Under the pieces are notes generated by a model, which saw nothing but the letters and a program-made list of their open reading frames with translations, ran no database searches and was not told where the DNA came from. This document shows positions 1 to 10,920 of a DNA stretch of 64,000 nt, piece after piece. The stretch's first letter is position 1; each line of letters begins with the position of its first letter. This stretch comes from Candida dubliniensis CD36 (Eukaryota > Ascomycota > Pichiomycetes > Serinales > Debaryomycetaceae): positions 496,001 to 560,000 of the forward strand of contig NC_012865.1 of assembly GCF_000026945.1 (NCBI RefSeq). Reading direction: 5' to 3'. The position numbers were made by a program, and so were the translations under genes.

Positions 1-858
1 GAATCTCTTTTGTATAAGGTATTATTTAGATTTTATACAAAAACGCGTTGCCATAATCTGATTTCATGTCAAAAAATTGCGTAATACTATTCTTTCCTGG
101 GGAAGAGTTTGTAATTGTTGGCCAAGAGATTATACTAGCTTTAGGTTATGACTTCAGTCTAATTTGGTTGATTATTACCTGTAGATGTAGAGTGGAATAT
201 TGTATAACTAGCAGAAAGATTTATTTTAGTACCAGGTTTAGTGGTTTGTATGGCATTTAGTAATACTTGGGTTTAGCAATGAAATGATTGATCACTGCAG
301 AACATTATACACTAAGCAAGCGGTTATTTGTTTTGTATATTTTTTTTTTTTTTTGAGGTAGATAATGGGAAGCTCATAATGAATAAAGAGCCTCGTTATT
401 ACAACAACACATAGTTATTGATTTGAACAATTCTGGTTCTACTCCAGAATATTTTGCAACTGAAATTTGCGAATTCATTAATCACACCAATAACTTTAAA
501 CCCTGTACAAGAATCAAATTAAGTTTTAGCAGATTGAAAATTCAAAAAGAAATATATAATTGAACTTTGAATAAACTCTAGAATCAAATTTTTTTTTTTT
601 CAATAAAAATTGAATTGAAATGTTAGGGTAAAAAAAAAAAAAAACAACTTATTGATTCTCTTGGTAGCGCCGAGTAATTAAAGTATTAATATATTTTCTA
701 TCAAAACAGAATAAACTCTGATAAGAAGAAAGAAAGTACATAACGTTTAATAATTGATTTAGTTGTCCACTCCGCCTTTCATTCCATTCAATTTCTACCA
801 AAGAATACTATCAAATCAATCTCTACTGAAGAATTTTTAAGAAGAAGAGTTCCAATGC

Positions 859-887
<29 letters not shown>
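859..887. repeat. T29 homopolymer
   Basis: An uninterrupted run of 29 T, the longest homopolymer I noticed in the window. Length is likely to vary between isolates and to be error-prone in sequencing. Confidence 0.9.
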
Positions 888-889
<2 letters not shown>

Positions 890-970
890 ATTCAACATTT
901 TTAGTTTTTGTGATGGATGAGATTCAGTTTATTAAAAGGATGACACGTTAATAATAATAATAATATATGC

Positions 971-994
971 ATGTATGTATGTATGTATGTATGT
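971..994. repeat. (ATGT)6 microsatellite
   Basis: Six perfect copies of the tetranucleotide ATGT. The open frame that runs through it is a repeat artefact. Confidence 0.9.
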
Positions 995-3730
995 CGCGCT
1001 TGCGTCACAGCTTAAGTTTTTTATTTGTTTATTTGTTATTTTTTTTTTTTTCCACGGCTAAATGGGTGGATGGAAGGAAGGAAGGATGGAAGGACAAAGA
1101 CGGCGACAAAGACGACCTAGACCTAAAAAAATTATTATTATCAGACGAGACGAAAAAAAGACGAGAAATGTATTGTATGGCATTTTTTAAATTAAACTAC
1201 GACACAAAATAACATAAACAAGGCCCAAAAAAAAAAAAAGTAAAACAAAACCACAATAAAAAAAAAAAAGAGTAGAAGTAAGTAAGTAAGTAAGTAAGGA
1301 ATGATGATTAGAACTAAAGCATAAACTAAACTAAATTAAATGGCTGAATGTAAAAAAAAAAAAAAAAAATTCGTCCCAAAAGCGAAAACAACAGCAAAAA
1401 TTTGTGACGAAGAAGAGTAGATTCTGGACTTGAACTTCAAACTGTTTGGAGTTGTATTGATGAGTTTATCTTGGTTATGATTCTGCTCGGGGGGGAGGAG
1501 GTCGAAATGGTTGATTTAAAAAGTGTAAAGTGTACAGTGTGAAGTTATGTAACAGTACTATCGGCAGAGGTTTTTTTTAAAGTTTTTTAAGTTTTTGTAG
1601 TTGTTGTTGTTGTTGTTGGTTTTAGCACTTTAGTTTCAAAAGTATATGAACAGAACAGAATGGGCAGATCTAGACAAGTAATTTTCTTTTAAGGTACAGG
1701 TCAAAAGAGCAAAAAGAAAAAAAAAAAAGGGAAAAACAACAAGAAGAAGAATATAGTTAGTTAATTTGGGGGGGGGGGAGGGAACTCATCTATTAGAGGA
1801 TAAAGAGATAGTTGATATTAGATAAGCTCATATAGATTAATTTTCCTTTGGGTTGTAGAGAACTGTTAATATTTTATAATAATAATAATAAAAGCTGTTA
1901 CTACCCCCTCATACCACATTAGAAAACAATGCTCCTCCTTGGAGGATGGGAATGATGATGTTGTTATCTTTTTTGTCAGAGTCACTTCAACTCACATTTA
2001 CCTGCATTGAAATATTATCGATATGGGCTATACACGTAGTAGTAGTAGTAGTAGTAGTTATTAGCCAGCATTGAGAGTCATGATACAAATTAATTAATAG
2101 GCGTGCATTTTTGTAGTTAGAGTTATTTATAAATTCATTCTCTTTTTATTCTTTAGCATTAACAATAAGTCCATTGTGTTTCTTGCCTTGAGTAGTAGTA
2201 GAAGTAAAGATGTACATTAGTAAGTAAGTAATCAAGTGATGGTTGGTAAAAAAAAAAAAAAGAAAAGGAATATATCTTTATGTGCGTGTAATCAATATGC
2301 AGGATACAATTAAAAGAAAAAAAAAAATTGTTGTTTTGTGTTGTTTTGTCATGGGACACTAAAAATTACAAGACAGCCGTGTTTCCTGTATCAAGTGTTA
2401 TTATTATTATTATTATTATTACTTTATTTTATTTTATTTTATTGCACGATCTTCTTTCTCTTTCTTTCTCTATCTCTCTCTGTCTCTCTCTGTCTCTGAT
2501 TTGGGTTAATTTGACTTTATTATTACTTTTATTGGTGGGAATGTCTTATGCCCGTTTTTTTCTACTTTATTTAAAGTTATTTTCAAGTAGTAGAGGAGAG
2601 GAAGAAGAGAGGAAGGAGAGAGGGGATGTTTCTAATAACACTTGACACTTGATACATTTTATGAAACATCTTCTTTATTTAAAGTATAACCGGCACCCCC
2701 CCCTCCCCCCTCCAAGTAATACTAGTACTACTAGTAGTACTACTAGTAGCAATAGACAGGGAATAATGGCGATAAATCCTAAAACAAGTAGAAATACAAC
2801 TTTTTCGTCTGTCTGGGATTTTAGATTAATTTGAAAAGTAAACATTCAAAGACCAAGCAGTATATATATATATATATGTGACACGTATATCAATTGTTTA
2901 TGGCGTGTAATATTCCCTTTTTGTATCATATTAATCATAATAGTAAGTAAGAAAAATTTGCCCACTTTTTTTTTAGTGTTTGTGTTTGTGTTTGTGTTTG
3001 TTTGATCACTCTAATTAAACATAGTGAAGGGGAAGTTTGTGTTATATTTGCAGTTAAAAATAAAACAACAAGAACAACAATTTATCATTCTGTCTTTGTA
3101 ATATGAATATCCTTCCCTTTCTGCCTTCCCTTCCCTCCCAATAGAGGTCTATGCTGTGCCAACTACATATTATATAATTCTTTACCCAAATAGAGAGAGG
3201 ACAAAGGAATTTTTTTTCTTTCTTTCTTTCTTTCTTTTTTTTATTAAACAAAAAGGCAAAAAGGCAAAAAGGCAATAACAATAATAATAATAATAATACT
3301 GTTGAAAGAATGATAAAAAAAAGAATTTAACCTGTAAATGATTAATAATAACAACAACAACAACAACAACAACTGGACGAGTATTTTATTTTTTTTTTAT
3401 AGAGAAGTTATTTTGATGGTATAAATACATTTTAAAATTACCTTAAAATTCAAATTTGTATTTTTTATAAAAAAAAAAAAAGAATTACTTTTCTTCCTCT
3501 TCTTCTTCTTATTTTCCTTATAATTTCATTTTTAATTTTGTTATTTAATTTTGTTAGAGGAAAACAATTTGATTTATATTTCCCTTTTATATTTCCAATA
3601 TTCTATAACATTTAATACTTTTGAGGTTAATTTATTTTCATTTTTATTTTTTTAATTATTTAATTTGATTTTAATAAATTTCCTTTTTTTCTTTTTTGAT
3701 AACAAATCTCCTCCTCCTCCCCCTCCCCAT

Positions 3731-3808
3731 TTTAATTTAATTTAATTTAATTTAATTTAATTTAATTTAATTTAATTTAATTTAATTTATTCATTCATTC
3801 ATTCATTC
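3731..3808. repeat. (TTTAA)11 followed by (ATTC)5, just upstream of an ORF
   Basis: Eleven perfect TTTAA pentamers (3731-3785) are followed by five ATTC tetramers (3789-3808). The array ends about 40 bases before the ATG at 3848, so it occupies the core promoter or 5' UTR of that gene. Copy-number change would alter spacing or leader length. Confidence 0.9.
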
Positions 3809-3847
3809 ACATAATAAATAATATATATATATACTATTTCATCAAAT

Positions 3848-4420
3848 ATGGCTATTAAAGACAGAGTTAAGAGAGTTTCTAAAATTTTCACTTCTGATTC
3901 AAAAGAATCTTTGAAACAACAAATTAAAGATAAAGAAGAAATTGAACCAGCCACTACTACAACTGAAGCTGGTGAAGCTACCAAAGATGCTACTGCTACT
4001 CAAGCTGAAGCTGAAGTTGAAGCCGCACCTGCAGCTACTGAAACTGAAACTGAAACTAAAGCTGAAGCCAAAGCTGAACCAGTAGTAGAAGAAGCTCCTA
4101 AAGAAGTTGAAACTGAAATTAAAGATGTTAAAGAAGGTGAAACTGAAGAACAACCTAGTCCATCAGCTGATATCACTGAAGAAGTTACTGAACCAACTAC
4201 TGAAAAGAAAGAAGTTGAAGCCGAAGCCGAAGCCGAAGCTAAAGCTGAAACTGAAACTGATGCTGCTAAAGAAGGTGAAACTGAAACTGAAGCTGCTAAA
4301 AATGCTAAAGATGAAATTAAAGATGCTGCTGAAAAGACTGAAAAAGCTGTTAAAAAAAATGAATTCTTTAAGAAGTTTATTTCTAAATTTAAAAAGAATT
4401 CTCATGCTGCTAAGAATTGA
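3848..4420 (+). CDS. Ala/Glu/Lys-rich low-complexity protein, unknown function
   Basis: A 190-aa protein I do not recognise. The first 30 residues (MAIKDRVKRVSKIF...) are basic and could form an amphipathic helix. Residues about 31-160 are a highly acidic, Ala/Glu/Thr-rich repeat-like segment dominated by GAA GCT and GAA ACT codons (alternating E-A and E-T). The last 25 residues are basic again, with two Phe-Lys clusters (NEFFKKF, SKFKKN). There is no signal peptide or membrane span. Basic amphipathic ends around an acidic disordered middle suggest a membrane- or stress-associated disordered protein, but this is only inference. The ATG at 3848 is the first in frame, and the start MAIKDRVKRV does not look like repeat translation. 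The gene is isolated, with more than 2.7 kb free on each side, which fits strong regulation. Long open frames on the other strand and in frame +3 are shadows of the GAA-rich codons. Confidence 0.8.
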   Translation: MAIKDRVKRVSKIFTSDSKESLKQQIKDKEEIEPATTTTEAGEATKDATATQAEAEVEAAPAATETETETKAEAKAEPVVEEAPKEVETEIKDVKEGETEEQPSPSADITEEVTEPTTEKKEVEAEAEAEAKAETETDAAKEGETETEAAKNAKDEIKDAAEKTEKAVKKNEFFKKFISKFKKNSHAAKN

Positions 4421-4780
4421 AATTGAAATTGAATTCATTATACATAATCATTATCATTATTTTAATTAATCACACTATCATTTTCCACCATTAGTTTATA
4501 TCTATATCTATATCTATCTATCTATTTGTTAATTGTTAATTTTTTATTCTTTATTCTTTATTTTTTAATCTAAGTTTATTTTTAATATATATATATATAT
4601 ATATATAAATTGGGGTCTTTTTTTCAATTTGTTGTTGTTTTTTTTTTTCTTTTTATCGACTCTTTATTTCATTTTGAAGAAATATGATTCGGTTTGTTTC
4701 TAAACAAGAACAACATAAATAAATAAATAAATAAATATTGTCTATGTTTTGTATAAGAGAAAAAAGAGGCGAGGCGAGGA

Positions 4781-4792
4781 GGGGGGGGGGGG
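4781..4792. repeat. G12 homopolymer
   Basis: Twelve consecutive G within a polypurine segment (GAGGCGAGGCGAGGA precedes it). G runs of this length are conspicuous in such AT-rich DNA. Confidence 0.85.
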
Positions 4793-5006
4793 AAAGCAAT
4801 TTATAAACTTTAATGAATTTTGGAGGCCTGTTGGAATTGATTGAATCAAGAAACAATGGAAAGGAGAGTGATTTATAATGATGATTATTGTATTGTATTG
4901 TATTGTATTTCAAAACTAATTTAAATTAATTATTAAACAATTACCTCTAACAATAATAACAATGAAACACGCCCAAAAAAAAAAAAAACAGAATTAACAA
5001 AGGAAT

Positions 5007-5037
<31 letters not shown>

Positions 5038-5270
5038 CGCACACAAGAGGCAATCATCATCATCATCATCATGTTGAAGTTATAATGTTTAGTTAGTACT
5101 AAAAATAAAGAAAGCTGGGAATATATATATAAAAACATGAAAAGAGAGGAGATAAGATAATTTTTACACTGTTGAATTTCATAAGATTGATTTCAAAGAA
5201 TTAATTAATGCATTAATTAAACAGTAATACTCCTTTCACATCTCTTAGATAAGAGTTTTTTTATCAATGA

Positions 5271-5300
5271 TATGGATATGGATATGGATATGGATATGGA
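5271..5300. repeat. (TATGGA)5 hexanucleotide array
   Basis: Five perfect copies of TATGGA followed by a TTA tract. It is non-coding. Confidence 0.85.
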
Positions 5301-5608
5301 TATTATTATTATTATTATTGTCACTTCCTACTACTACTACTACTACTTCTTCTTTATACACACACACACACAAAAAGAAAAATCACATTATTCTTTATTT
5401 CTTAATTCAAGAAGAAGAAAGATAGAGAGATAGATAGATAAGCAAAAGATTATTACAACTCCTGTCATTGACAATAAACAATTATTCTTATTATTCAGTT
5501 TTTATCTACCCATCTAAACCTATCCACAATATTAAATTAGTATCAACAAGAATGGAAAACATATTTGCAACTATGGCTCTCACTCTCAGACTTATTTTTT
5601 TGTGGCAC

Positions 5609-5639
<31 letters not shown>

Positions 5640-5930
5640 GCTTTCTTGGTTGCTTTTAGTCACGCGATAAGTTCCATAAATCACATCTTTTTATATATAG
5701 TCCAACAGATTGATCTTTTCAACGATATAATTGGATATTAGATTATTGATATAATAATAAACATGGCCTTTCTTTTCTTTTTTTTTTTTTCAGTTTTGTT
5801 TTGTTTTGTTTATTAAAAGATCTTCTGGTGTATGTTGACTTAAGAAAGAGGAGGTGGAAGGAGAGTATAAGTAAACTCACATGAAGGGGGGAGGGGAAGG
5901 AGAGGGGCAACTTCTCTTGAGATGGTTTCA

Positions 5931-5955
5931 TTTCGTTTCGTTTCGTTTCGTTTCG
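5931..5955. repeat. (TTTCG)5 array
   Basis: Five perfect TTTCG pentamers flanked by the degenerate copies TTTCA and TTTCT. Confidence 0.85.
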
Positions 5956-6084
5956 TTTCTCCATGATACGATAGAAAACACTTCTTTTTTTTTTTTTTAG
6001 AGTCTAATTAATTTAAATGATGATTCAACCAACCTTACATAAATCAATCTAATTGTAATGGTTTATTGAAACCAAATCAAATCA

Positions 6085-6116
<32 letters not shown>

Positions 6117-6166
6117 GGCCTTTTGTATAAAGAATTCTCTCTCTAAAATATGATTTTCTTTGTTGA

Positions 6167-6174
6167 TCACGTGA
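6167..6174. promoter_or_regulatory. TCACGTGA palindrome (Cbf1/CDEI-type E-box)
   Basis: A perfect 8-base palindrome with a CACGTG core, about 1 kb upstream of HRR25. Cbf1-type bHLH factors bind RTCACGTG. Function at this distance is unproven. Confidence 0.4.
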
Positions 6175-6356
6175 CACGTTTTTTTTTTTCTTTCTTTGTT
6201 TCTATTGTCAATTTCTGATAAAGACAAAGAACAGACTTAACAACAACAGTAACAAGAACTCTTTGTTAAATTTAACAAAATAGGAAATACAATTTAATAA
6301 CAATGTCAATTAAGAAACGAAAGGAGAAAAAAAAGGAGGAAGAAGAAGAAGAAGGA

Positions 6357-6380
6357 GGCAGGCAGGCAGGCAGGCAGGCA
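6357..6380. repeat. (GGCA)6 array
   Basis: Six perfect GGCA tetramers, GC-rich against the local background and non-coding. Confidence 0.9.
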
Positions 6381-6549
6381 GGTGATAAATTGGCTGTTTG
6401 AAATAAGAAATATAAAAATCTGGGACCACAATTAATTTTGCTGGCTGAATGATATTTGGATCTATTTAATGGGTTGGATTTGCCACTTTTACACACATAA
6501 ATACAACTATTAATTTAGAAGTATCTATTATCACTTTAAACAAGACTGG

Positions 6550-6580
<31 letters not shown>

Positions 6581-7172
6581 GTCTATTTAATAATAATAAT
6601 AAGAACATCAACAAATATACTTAGAAAGTTGAACTATTTAGAGTCAGTTGGTAATTACACTACTTTAATAGACAAGAAAAAAATAAAAAAAGAAATTCCG
6701 CTTAGAGACAGAAAGAAAGAAAGAGGCCAAACACAAGCACACAAGCACACAAGCACATACAAAAAGAAAAAGAAGTTTGAAAGGAAAGAAAGATCAAAAA
6801 AAAAAATTTCTACAAAAACTCTTCCCATTTCTTTTCTTATTAATCAATCTCATACAACTATCATTCTGTCAATATTAATTTACTACATATATATATATAG
6901 ACAGATCAATCAAATCAATCATCAACCAGAAAACACATACAAATTAATATTTGATTTATCAAGAAGAGTGTAAAACTTGATTACAGTAACTAATTTTAGT
7001 CGACAACATCACACTCCCCCCCCCCCTGTTCTTTTTTTTTATTTTTTATTTTTTATTTTTTATTTTATTTTTTCCCGTTTGCTTTTAACCGCCAATCCAC
7101 TTTCAACTTTCTACTCATTAACAACAACAATCTACAACAATCTACAACAATATACAACTATCTACAATAAAG

Positions 7173-8456
7173 ATGGATTTAAGAGTGGGTAAAAAATACC
7201 GTATTGGACGTAAAATTGGATCAGGTTCATTTGGAGATATTTATTTGGGAACTAACATTATATCTGGTGAAGAAGTTGCTATCAAATTAGAAAATACTAA
7301 AGCCAAACATCCTCAATTGGAATATGAAGCCAAAGTTTATAAAGCTTTGAGTGGTGGAGTTGGTATTCCATTTGTTAGATGGTATGGTACTGAATGTGAT
7401 TATAATGCCATGGTTATTGATTTATTGGGTCCATCATTAGAAGATTTATTCAATTATTGTAATCGTAAATTCACTTATAAAACTGTTTTATTATTAGCTG
7501 ATCAATTAATTTGTCGTATTGAATATATTCATGCCAGATGTTTTATTCATCGTGATATTAAACCGGATAATTTTTTAATGGGGATTGGTAGAAGAGGTTC
7601 TCAAGTTAATGTCATTGATTTTGGATTAGCTAAGAAATATAGAGATCCAAGAACTCATTTACATATTCCTTACAGAGAAAATAAGAATTTAACTGGTACT
7701 GCCAGATATGCTAGTGTTAATACTCATTTAGGTATTGAACAAAGTAGAAGAGATGATTTGGAAAGTTTAGGATATGTTTTGATTTATTTTTGTCGAGGAT
7801 CATTACCATGGCAAGGATTAAAAGCTGCTACAAAAAGACAAAAATATGATAGAATTATGGAAAAAAAAATGACTACTCCAAATAATATTTTATGTAAAGG
7901 TTTACCATCAGAATTTTTGGAATATATGAATTATGTGAAAACTTTAAGATTTGATGATAAACCTGATTATCCATATTTAAGAAAATTATTTAGAGATTTA
8001 TTTAAAAAAGAAAATTATAGATATGATTATGTTTTTGATTGGACTTTATATAAATTTCAACAAGAAAAACAAAGAGCACAACAAGGTAAAATAGTTGATG
8101 GTGATAATCAAGATCAACAACAAAATAATCAAATTCAAAATCAAAATCAAAATCAAAATCAACAGGCACAAATTACTGCACCACAAGCATCAGTCCCAGT
8201 ATCACAACAACAACAACAACAACAAATTCCACAACATATCCCAACACCACAACAACAACTTCCACCACCTCAACAACAACAACAACAACAAAAGGCTTCT
8301 GTCACCCCTCAATTACAACAATATACTGATCAACGTCTTCAAACCCAACGAGCTGTATATCAACTGAATCAGAATTATAGTGGCAGCAAAGTTACTCAAC
8401 CACAATCACAACCACAACCACAACCTCCACAACAAGGTAATCCAGCATGGCTTTAG
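7173..8456 (+). CDS. HRR25: Casein kinase 1 delta/epsilon-type kinase, Hrr25 ortholog
   Basis: A 427-aa CK1-family Ser/Thr kinase. The Gly-rich loop is [11 protein letters not shown] (about residues 16-26), with the ATP-binding Lys at K38 (AIKLEN). The catalytic loop HRDIKPDN is 126-133, the Mg-binding DFG is 149-151, and the CK1-specific [10 protein letters not shown] replaces the APE motif. A KRQK basic motif follows near 221. After about residue 300 the tail is Gln/Pro/Asn-rich with polyQ runs from CAA repeats, as in fungal Hrr25. Known family roles are ribosome maturation, vesicle traffic, meiosis and autophagy receptor phosphorylation. The ATG at 7173 matches the family start MDLRVG. The polyQ tail is a likely site of length polymorphism. 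The gene converges on PUS1 downstream. Confidence 0.95.
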   Translation: MDLRVGKKYRIGRKIGSGSFGDIYLGTNIISGEEVAIKLENTKAKHPQLEYEAKVYKALSGGVGIPFVRWYGTECDYNAMVIDLLGPSLEDLFNYCNRKFTYKTVLLLADQLICRIEYIHARCFIHRDIKPDNFLMGIGRRGSQVNVIDFGLAKKYRDPRTHLHIPYRENKNLTGTARYASVNTHLGIEQSRRDDLESLGYVLIYFCRGSLPWQGLKAATKRQKYDRIMEKKMTTPNNILCKGLPSEFLEYMNYVKTLRFDDKPDYPYLRKLFRDLFKKENYRYDYVFDWTLYKFQQEKQRAQQGKIVDGDNQDQQQNNQIQNQNQNQNQQAQITAPQASVPVSQQQQQQQIPQHIPTPQQQLPPPQQQQQQQKASVTPQLQQYTDQRLQTQRAVYQLNQNYSGSKVTQPQSQPQPQPPQQGNPAWL

Positions 8457-8490
8457 GATTTGTCATTTAAAGGGTTGCTTGTTCTGGTCA

Positions 8491-8530
8491 CTTAACTTAA
8501 CTTAACTTAACTTAGCTTAACTTAGCTTAG
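8491..8530. repeat. Pentamer array CTTAA/CTTAG, eight units
   Basis: Eight consecutive pentamers: four CTTAA, then mixed CTTAG and CTTAA. It lies about 35 bases 3' of the HRR25 stop codon, in the presumed 3' UTR. Confidence 0.85.
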
Positions 8531-8640
8531 CTTGTTTTTTCTTTTTCTTTTATTAACTTGATTTTCCAAAAACCTATTTATCCATTAATCAAATTAATCA
8601 AATTAATTAATTAATTAATTAATTAGGGATCAATTTTTTT

Positions 8641-8670
8641 TAGTCTTAGTCTTAGTCTTAGTCCTAGTCT
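8641..8670. repeat. TAGTCT hexamer array, five units
   Basis: Five TAGTCT-type hexamers, one of them TAGTCC, in the convergent intergenic region. Confidence 0.85.
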
Positions 8671-8864
8671 TGTTTTTAGTTTTCTGATTTTTTTTTTTTT
8701 TGTTTTTGTTTTTGTTTTTGCTTTTCATTTGGGGTAATTATCTATTTTATATATTCTATATTATTACAGAAATTCTAATGTTTGTTTTTTGTCTTATATA
8801 TATATAACATATCTATTTGCATTAATATATAAAAATCCTGCTTTTTCTTTTTCTTTTTTTTTTA

Positions 8865-10598
8865 TTAAATTGTTTCAGTTTTGGCTACTTCAGATTGGTG
8901 AACATTTTTTTTTTCTTTTTCTTTTTCTTCGGTATTTTCAACTTTTTCAGTATAATTAAATAAGAAATCAAAAATACTAGATCCATTTTGAATTAATTCA
9001 CCATCTTCATTTTTATTACTTCTATAAGCATCAATATAACCGAAAAATCCATAAAAAATATTTTCTTTACTTTCTTCAGCATAAATTTTATTATAAATAT
9101 ATTTCATTTTAAAATCATTCATTTCTTTAGAAAATTTAGTGAAATCAATTGGTTGATAATCTGATTTAGTTAATTTAATATTATAACCATCAAATACAGG
9201 ATTTTCTAAAAGTAATCCTAATGCTGGAGCTTTTGGTATATTAATTTTTTTCAGTTGGAAAAAATTATTAATTATATTTGAAGGTAAATTTAATCTAATT
9301 ATTAAAGTTGCCATTGCAATCATTTTTCTAATTTGATGTAACATAAATGATTGACCATGAATTTTAATTGAAATCCATTCAGTTCCTTCAATAACAAATG
9401 GATCTGATATCAAAGTTTTAATTATAAATCTATTAGCACTAGTATCTTTAAAAGGTTTACCAATAGTAAAATTATGAAAATTATGAGTTCCTTCATATTG
9501 TTTCATAACTTCACGGAATTGATTTAAACGAATTGATGAAATTCTATATGATCTTCTACTTTGATTTTCAATAGTTTTAATTTGTTTAATCAATTTTGTG
9601 AATGATAATTCTCTCTCACCATCTTTTTCATCTCCTGTCACTTGTTGTTCATCATTATCATTATAAGAACTTGTAATTGAATCAATTTGTTCTTGAGTAA
9701 TACCTGATTGTAAAATTTTCATTTTAACATTTTCCCACCAATCAATACCTTCTTGATCATCTTCAAATAATTCAGGATTTTTCAATTTTTTCTCTTTAAT
9801 TAATTCACTTAATATTGATTTTGGTTTTGGTGGTAATAAACTAAAAGTTGGTAATAAATATTCATAAATTCTTGAAGAACAACATTTTCTACAATCAAAT
9901 CCTTTTGTAGTTCTTTGAATTCCCCAAATTCTAATTTGTTTAGGTAATAAATCATTAATTTTATTAATAATATTAGGATCTTCAATTATCATTTTTAATG
10001 AAATTACATTACCAGCAGCATGAACTCCTTTATCAGTTCTTGCAGCTCTTTGAAATCCCGATTTTTTTAAATCAACAGAATTTTCTAATGATATAGCTCC
10101 AGCTTTAGTCATAGCATCATAAATATCTTTTTCAATAGTTTTAACATTAGGATCATTTTGTACTTGCATACCATTATATCCACTACCACAATATCCTAAC
10201 ATAACAGCAACTTTCCGTTTTGGTTTTCTAGGAGTTTTAGGTATTGGTTGACCATTTTCATCAACTAATGGAGTATATTCAATTCTAAAGTTTAGTTAGT
10301 ATAAATTGTTTTTTTTTTTTTTTTTTTGTTTTTTGTTTTAAAATCAATAAAAAAATATGGTTGGACTTACCTACTTTTGTCTTGAATGGAATTCCTTTTT
10401 AGAACGTTTCTTGTCATTTTCTTCATTAGGTGATGATGATTTTCTGACACGAGATTCTGTGGTGGTGGTGGTGGTGGTGGTGGTAGTATCTTCATTAGAT
10501 ACAGAAATAATGTCTTGAGCTGCATCAGTTGATTCAGTTGGGATCGGTATAATTGAAGAATTATCAGTTAATTCTTGAGTATTCAAAGATTCAGACAT
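8865..10598 (-). CDS. PUS1: tRNA:pseudouridine synthase Pus1, spliced
   Basis: A TruA-family pseudouridine synthase that modifies tRNAs and U2 snRNA in the nucleus. Two exons are needed: 10375-10598 and 8865-10284, giving about 547 aa, close to S. cerevisiae Pus1 (544). Exon 1 encodes a Ser/Thr/Glu-rich N-terminus with a basic KKRSKK cluster. The junction restores RQK-IEYTPLVDENGQPIPK, then PKRKVAVMLGYCGSGY, the conserved family entry. Catalytic Asp is D159 in AARTDKGVHA. Other family blocks are AFDCRKC-type (GFDCRKCCSSRIYEYLLP), FHNFTIGK, SIKIHGQSFMLHQIRKM and PKAPALGLLL. A start at 10202 would cut off the conserved PKRKVAV block, so the spliced model is preferred. It is divergent from NIP7, sharing a 322-base promoter. 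Confidence 0.92.
10285..10374 (-). other. PUS1 intron (90 nt)
   Basis: On the minus strand the intron ends TACTAAC (10301-10295, perfect yeast branch point), ten bases, then TTTAG (AG at 10286-10285). The only 5' site that keeps the frame is GTAGGT starting at 10374, where AA joins A to make an AAA codon. The better-looking GTAAGT starts four bases later (10370), but using it leaves an in-frame TAG in exon 1. A long poly-A-type tract (poly-T on the plus strand) lies in the middle. Confidence 0.85.
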
Positions 10599-10920
10599 TT
10601 AAATGATCTAATAATTATGGAATGTAAGATCAAGAATTATATAAACCTTTCAAAAATATGGTTTTATGTAAAATTTTTTTTTTTTTTATTTTTTTTTTTT
10701 TACTACTTCCTTTCGATGGCCTTGGGCTTTTTTTTCTCTTTTTCTTTCTCTCTTGATCTGTTCTGGGTTGAGTTAACAATTAACAAAAAAAAAAAAAAAA
10801 AAATTTCCACTCATCGCATCATCAACAATAAAATATTTAACTTCACATACACTTTCAAATCTAATCATTGAACATCTTACTACTTTTACAACATCCATTC
10901 CTAACCAATTTTTGTATTAA
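10599..10920. promoter_or_regulatory. Divergent promoter PUS1/NIP7
   Basis: A 322-base intergenic region between divergent start codons, with T-rich and A-rich tracts typical of nucleosome-poor yeast promoters and a PAC-type box at 10810-10817. The frame at 10575-10871 starts outside a real ATG context and is poly-Phe; it is not called. Confidence 0.6.
10810..10817 (-). promoter_or_regulatory. PAC box (GCGATGAG on the minus strand)
   Basis: CTCATCGC on the plus strand is the reverse complement of GCGATGAG, the core of the PAC element of yeast ribosome-biogenesis genes. It lies about 104 bases before the NIP7 ATG. An A-tract running into TTTCC directly before it resembles the partner RRPE element but is not an exact match. 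Confidence 0.55.

Larger units (their letters stand above)
1..3847. other. Gene-free low-complexity intergenic region
   Basis: No credible gene is visible in 3.8 kb. The short open frames are poly-Phe, poly-Tyr or poly-Lys products of microsatellites. The stretch carries many simple repeats: a T29 run (859-887), (ATGT)6 (971-994), a G11 run (1768-1778), TTA, TTTTA, CTTT, AAC and GTGTTT tracts, interrupted poly-C near 2696-2712, and (TTTAA)11 at 3731-3785. The 3' part must contain the promoter and 5' UTR of the gene starting at 3848. Its length resembles the long upstream regions of highly regulated Candida genes, but that is inference. An 11-base match to a tRNA-iMet primer-binding site lies at 662-672. 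Confidence 0.7.
4421..7172. other. Gene-free low-complexity intergenic region upstream of HRR25
   Basis: No supportable gene. It contains a G12 run (4781-4792), TATTG, AAG and ATC tracts, (TATGGA)5 (5271-5300), (TTTCG)5 (5931-5955), (GGCA)6 (6357-6380), a TA tract near 6550-6577 and a poly-C run at 7015-7026. A TCACGTGA palindrome lies at 6167-6174. The frame at 6629-6973 is Lys-rich and repetitive, does not resemble a protein family, and is not called. Confidence 0.65.
8457..8864. other. Convergent intergenic region HRR25/PUS1
   Basis: The shared 3' region is full of short arrays: (CTTAR)8 at 8491-8530, an AATT tract near 8605-8624, a TAGTCT hexamer array at 8641-8670 and TTTTTG tracts. No gene is seen. 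Confidence 0.7.

Noticed and set aside
967..1212. 81-codon frame with MHVCMYVCM start
   Set aside because: Its start is the (ATGT)6 microsatellite and the rest is T- and A-tract translation.
1301..1350. C/D-box snoRNA-like ATGATGA ... CTGA
   Set aside because: No terminal stem, no second D box, and it sits in low-complexity DNA; the motifs are short enough to occur by chance.
3899..4469. Long frames antisense to, or overlapping, the acidic-protein gene
   Set aside because: Shadows of GAA/GCT/ACT codon repeats; their products are poly-Phe/Ser or poly-Lys/Leu.
6629..6973. 114-codon Lys-rich frame upstream of HRR25
   Set aside because: The frame starts at a non-ATG codon and is low-complexity; it fits a 5' leader better than a gene.
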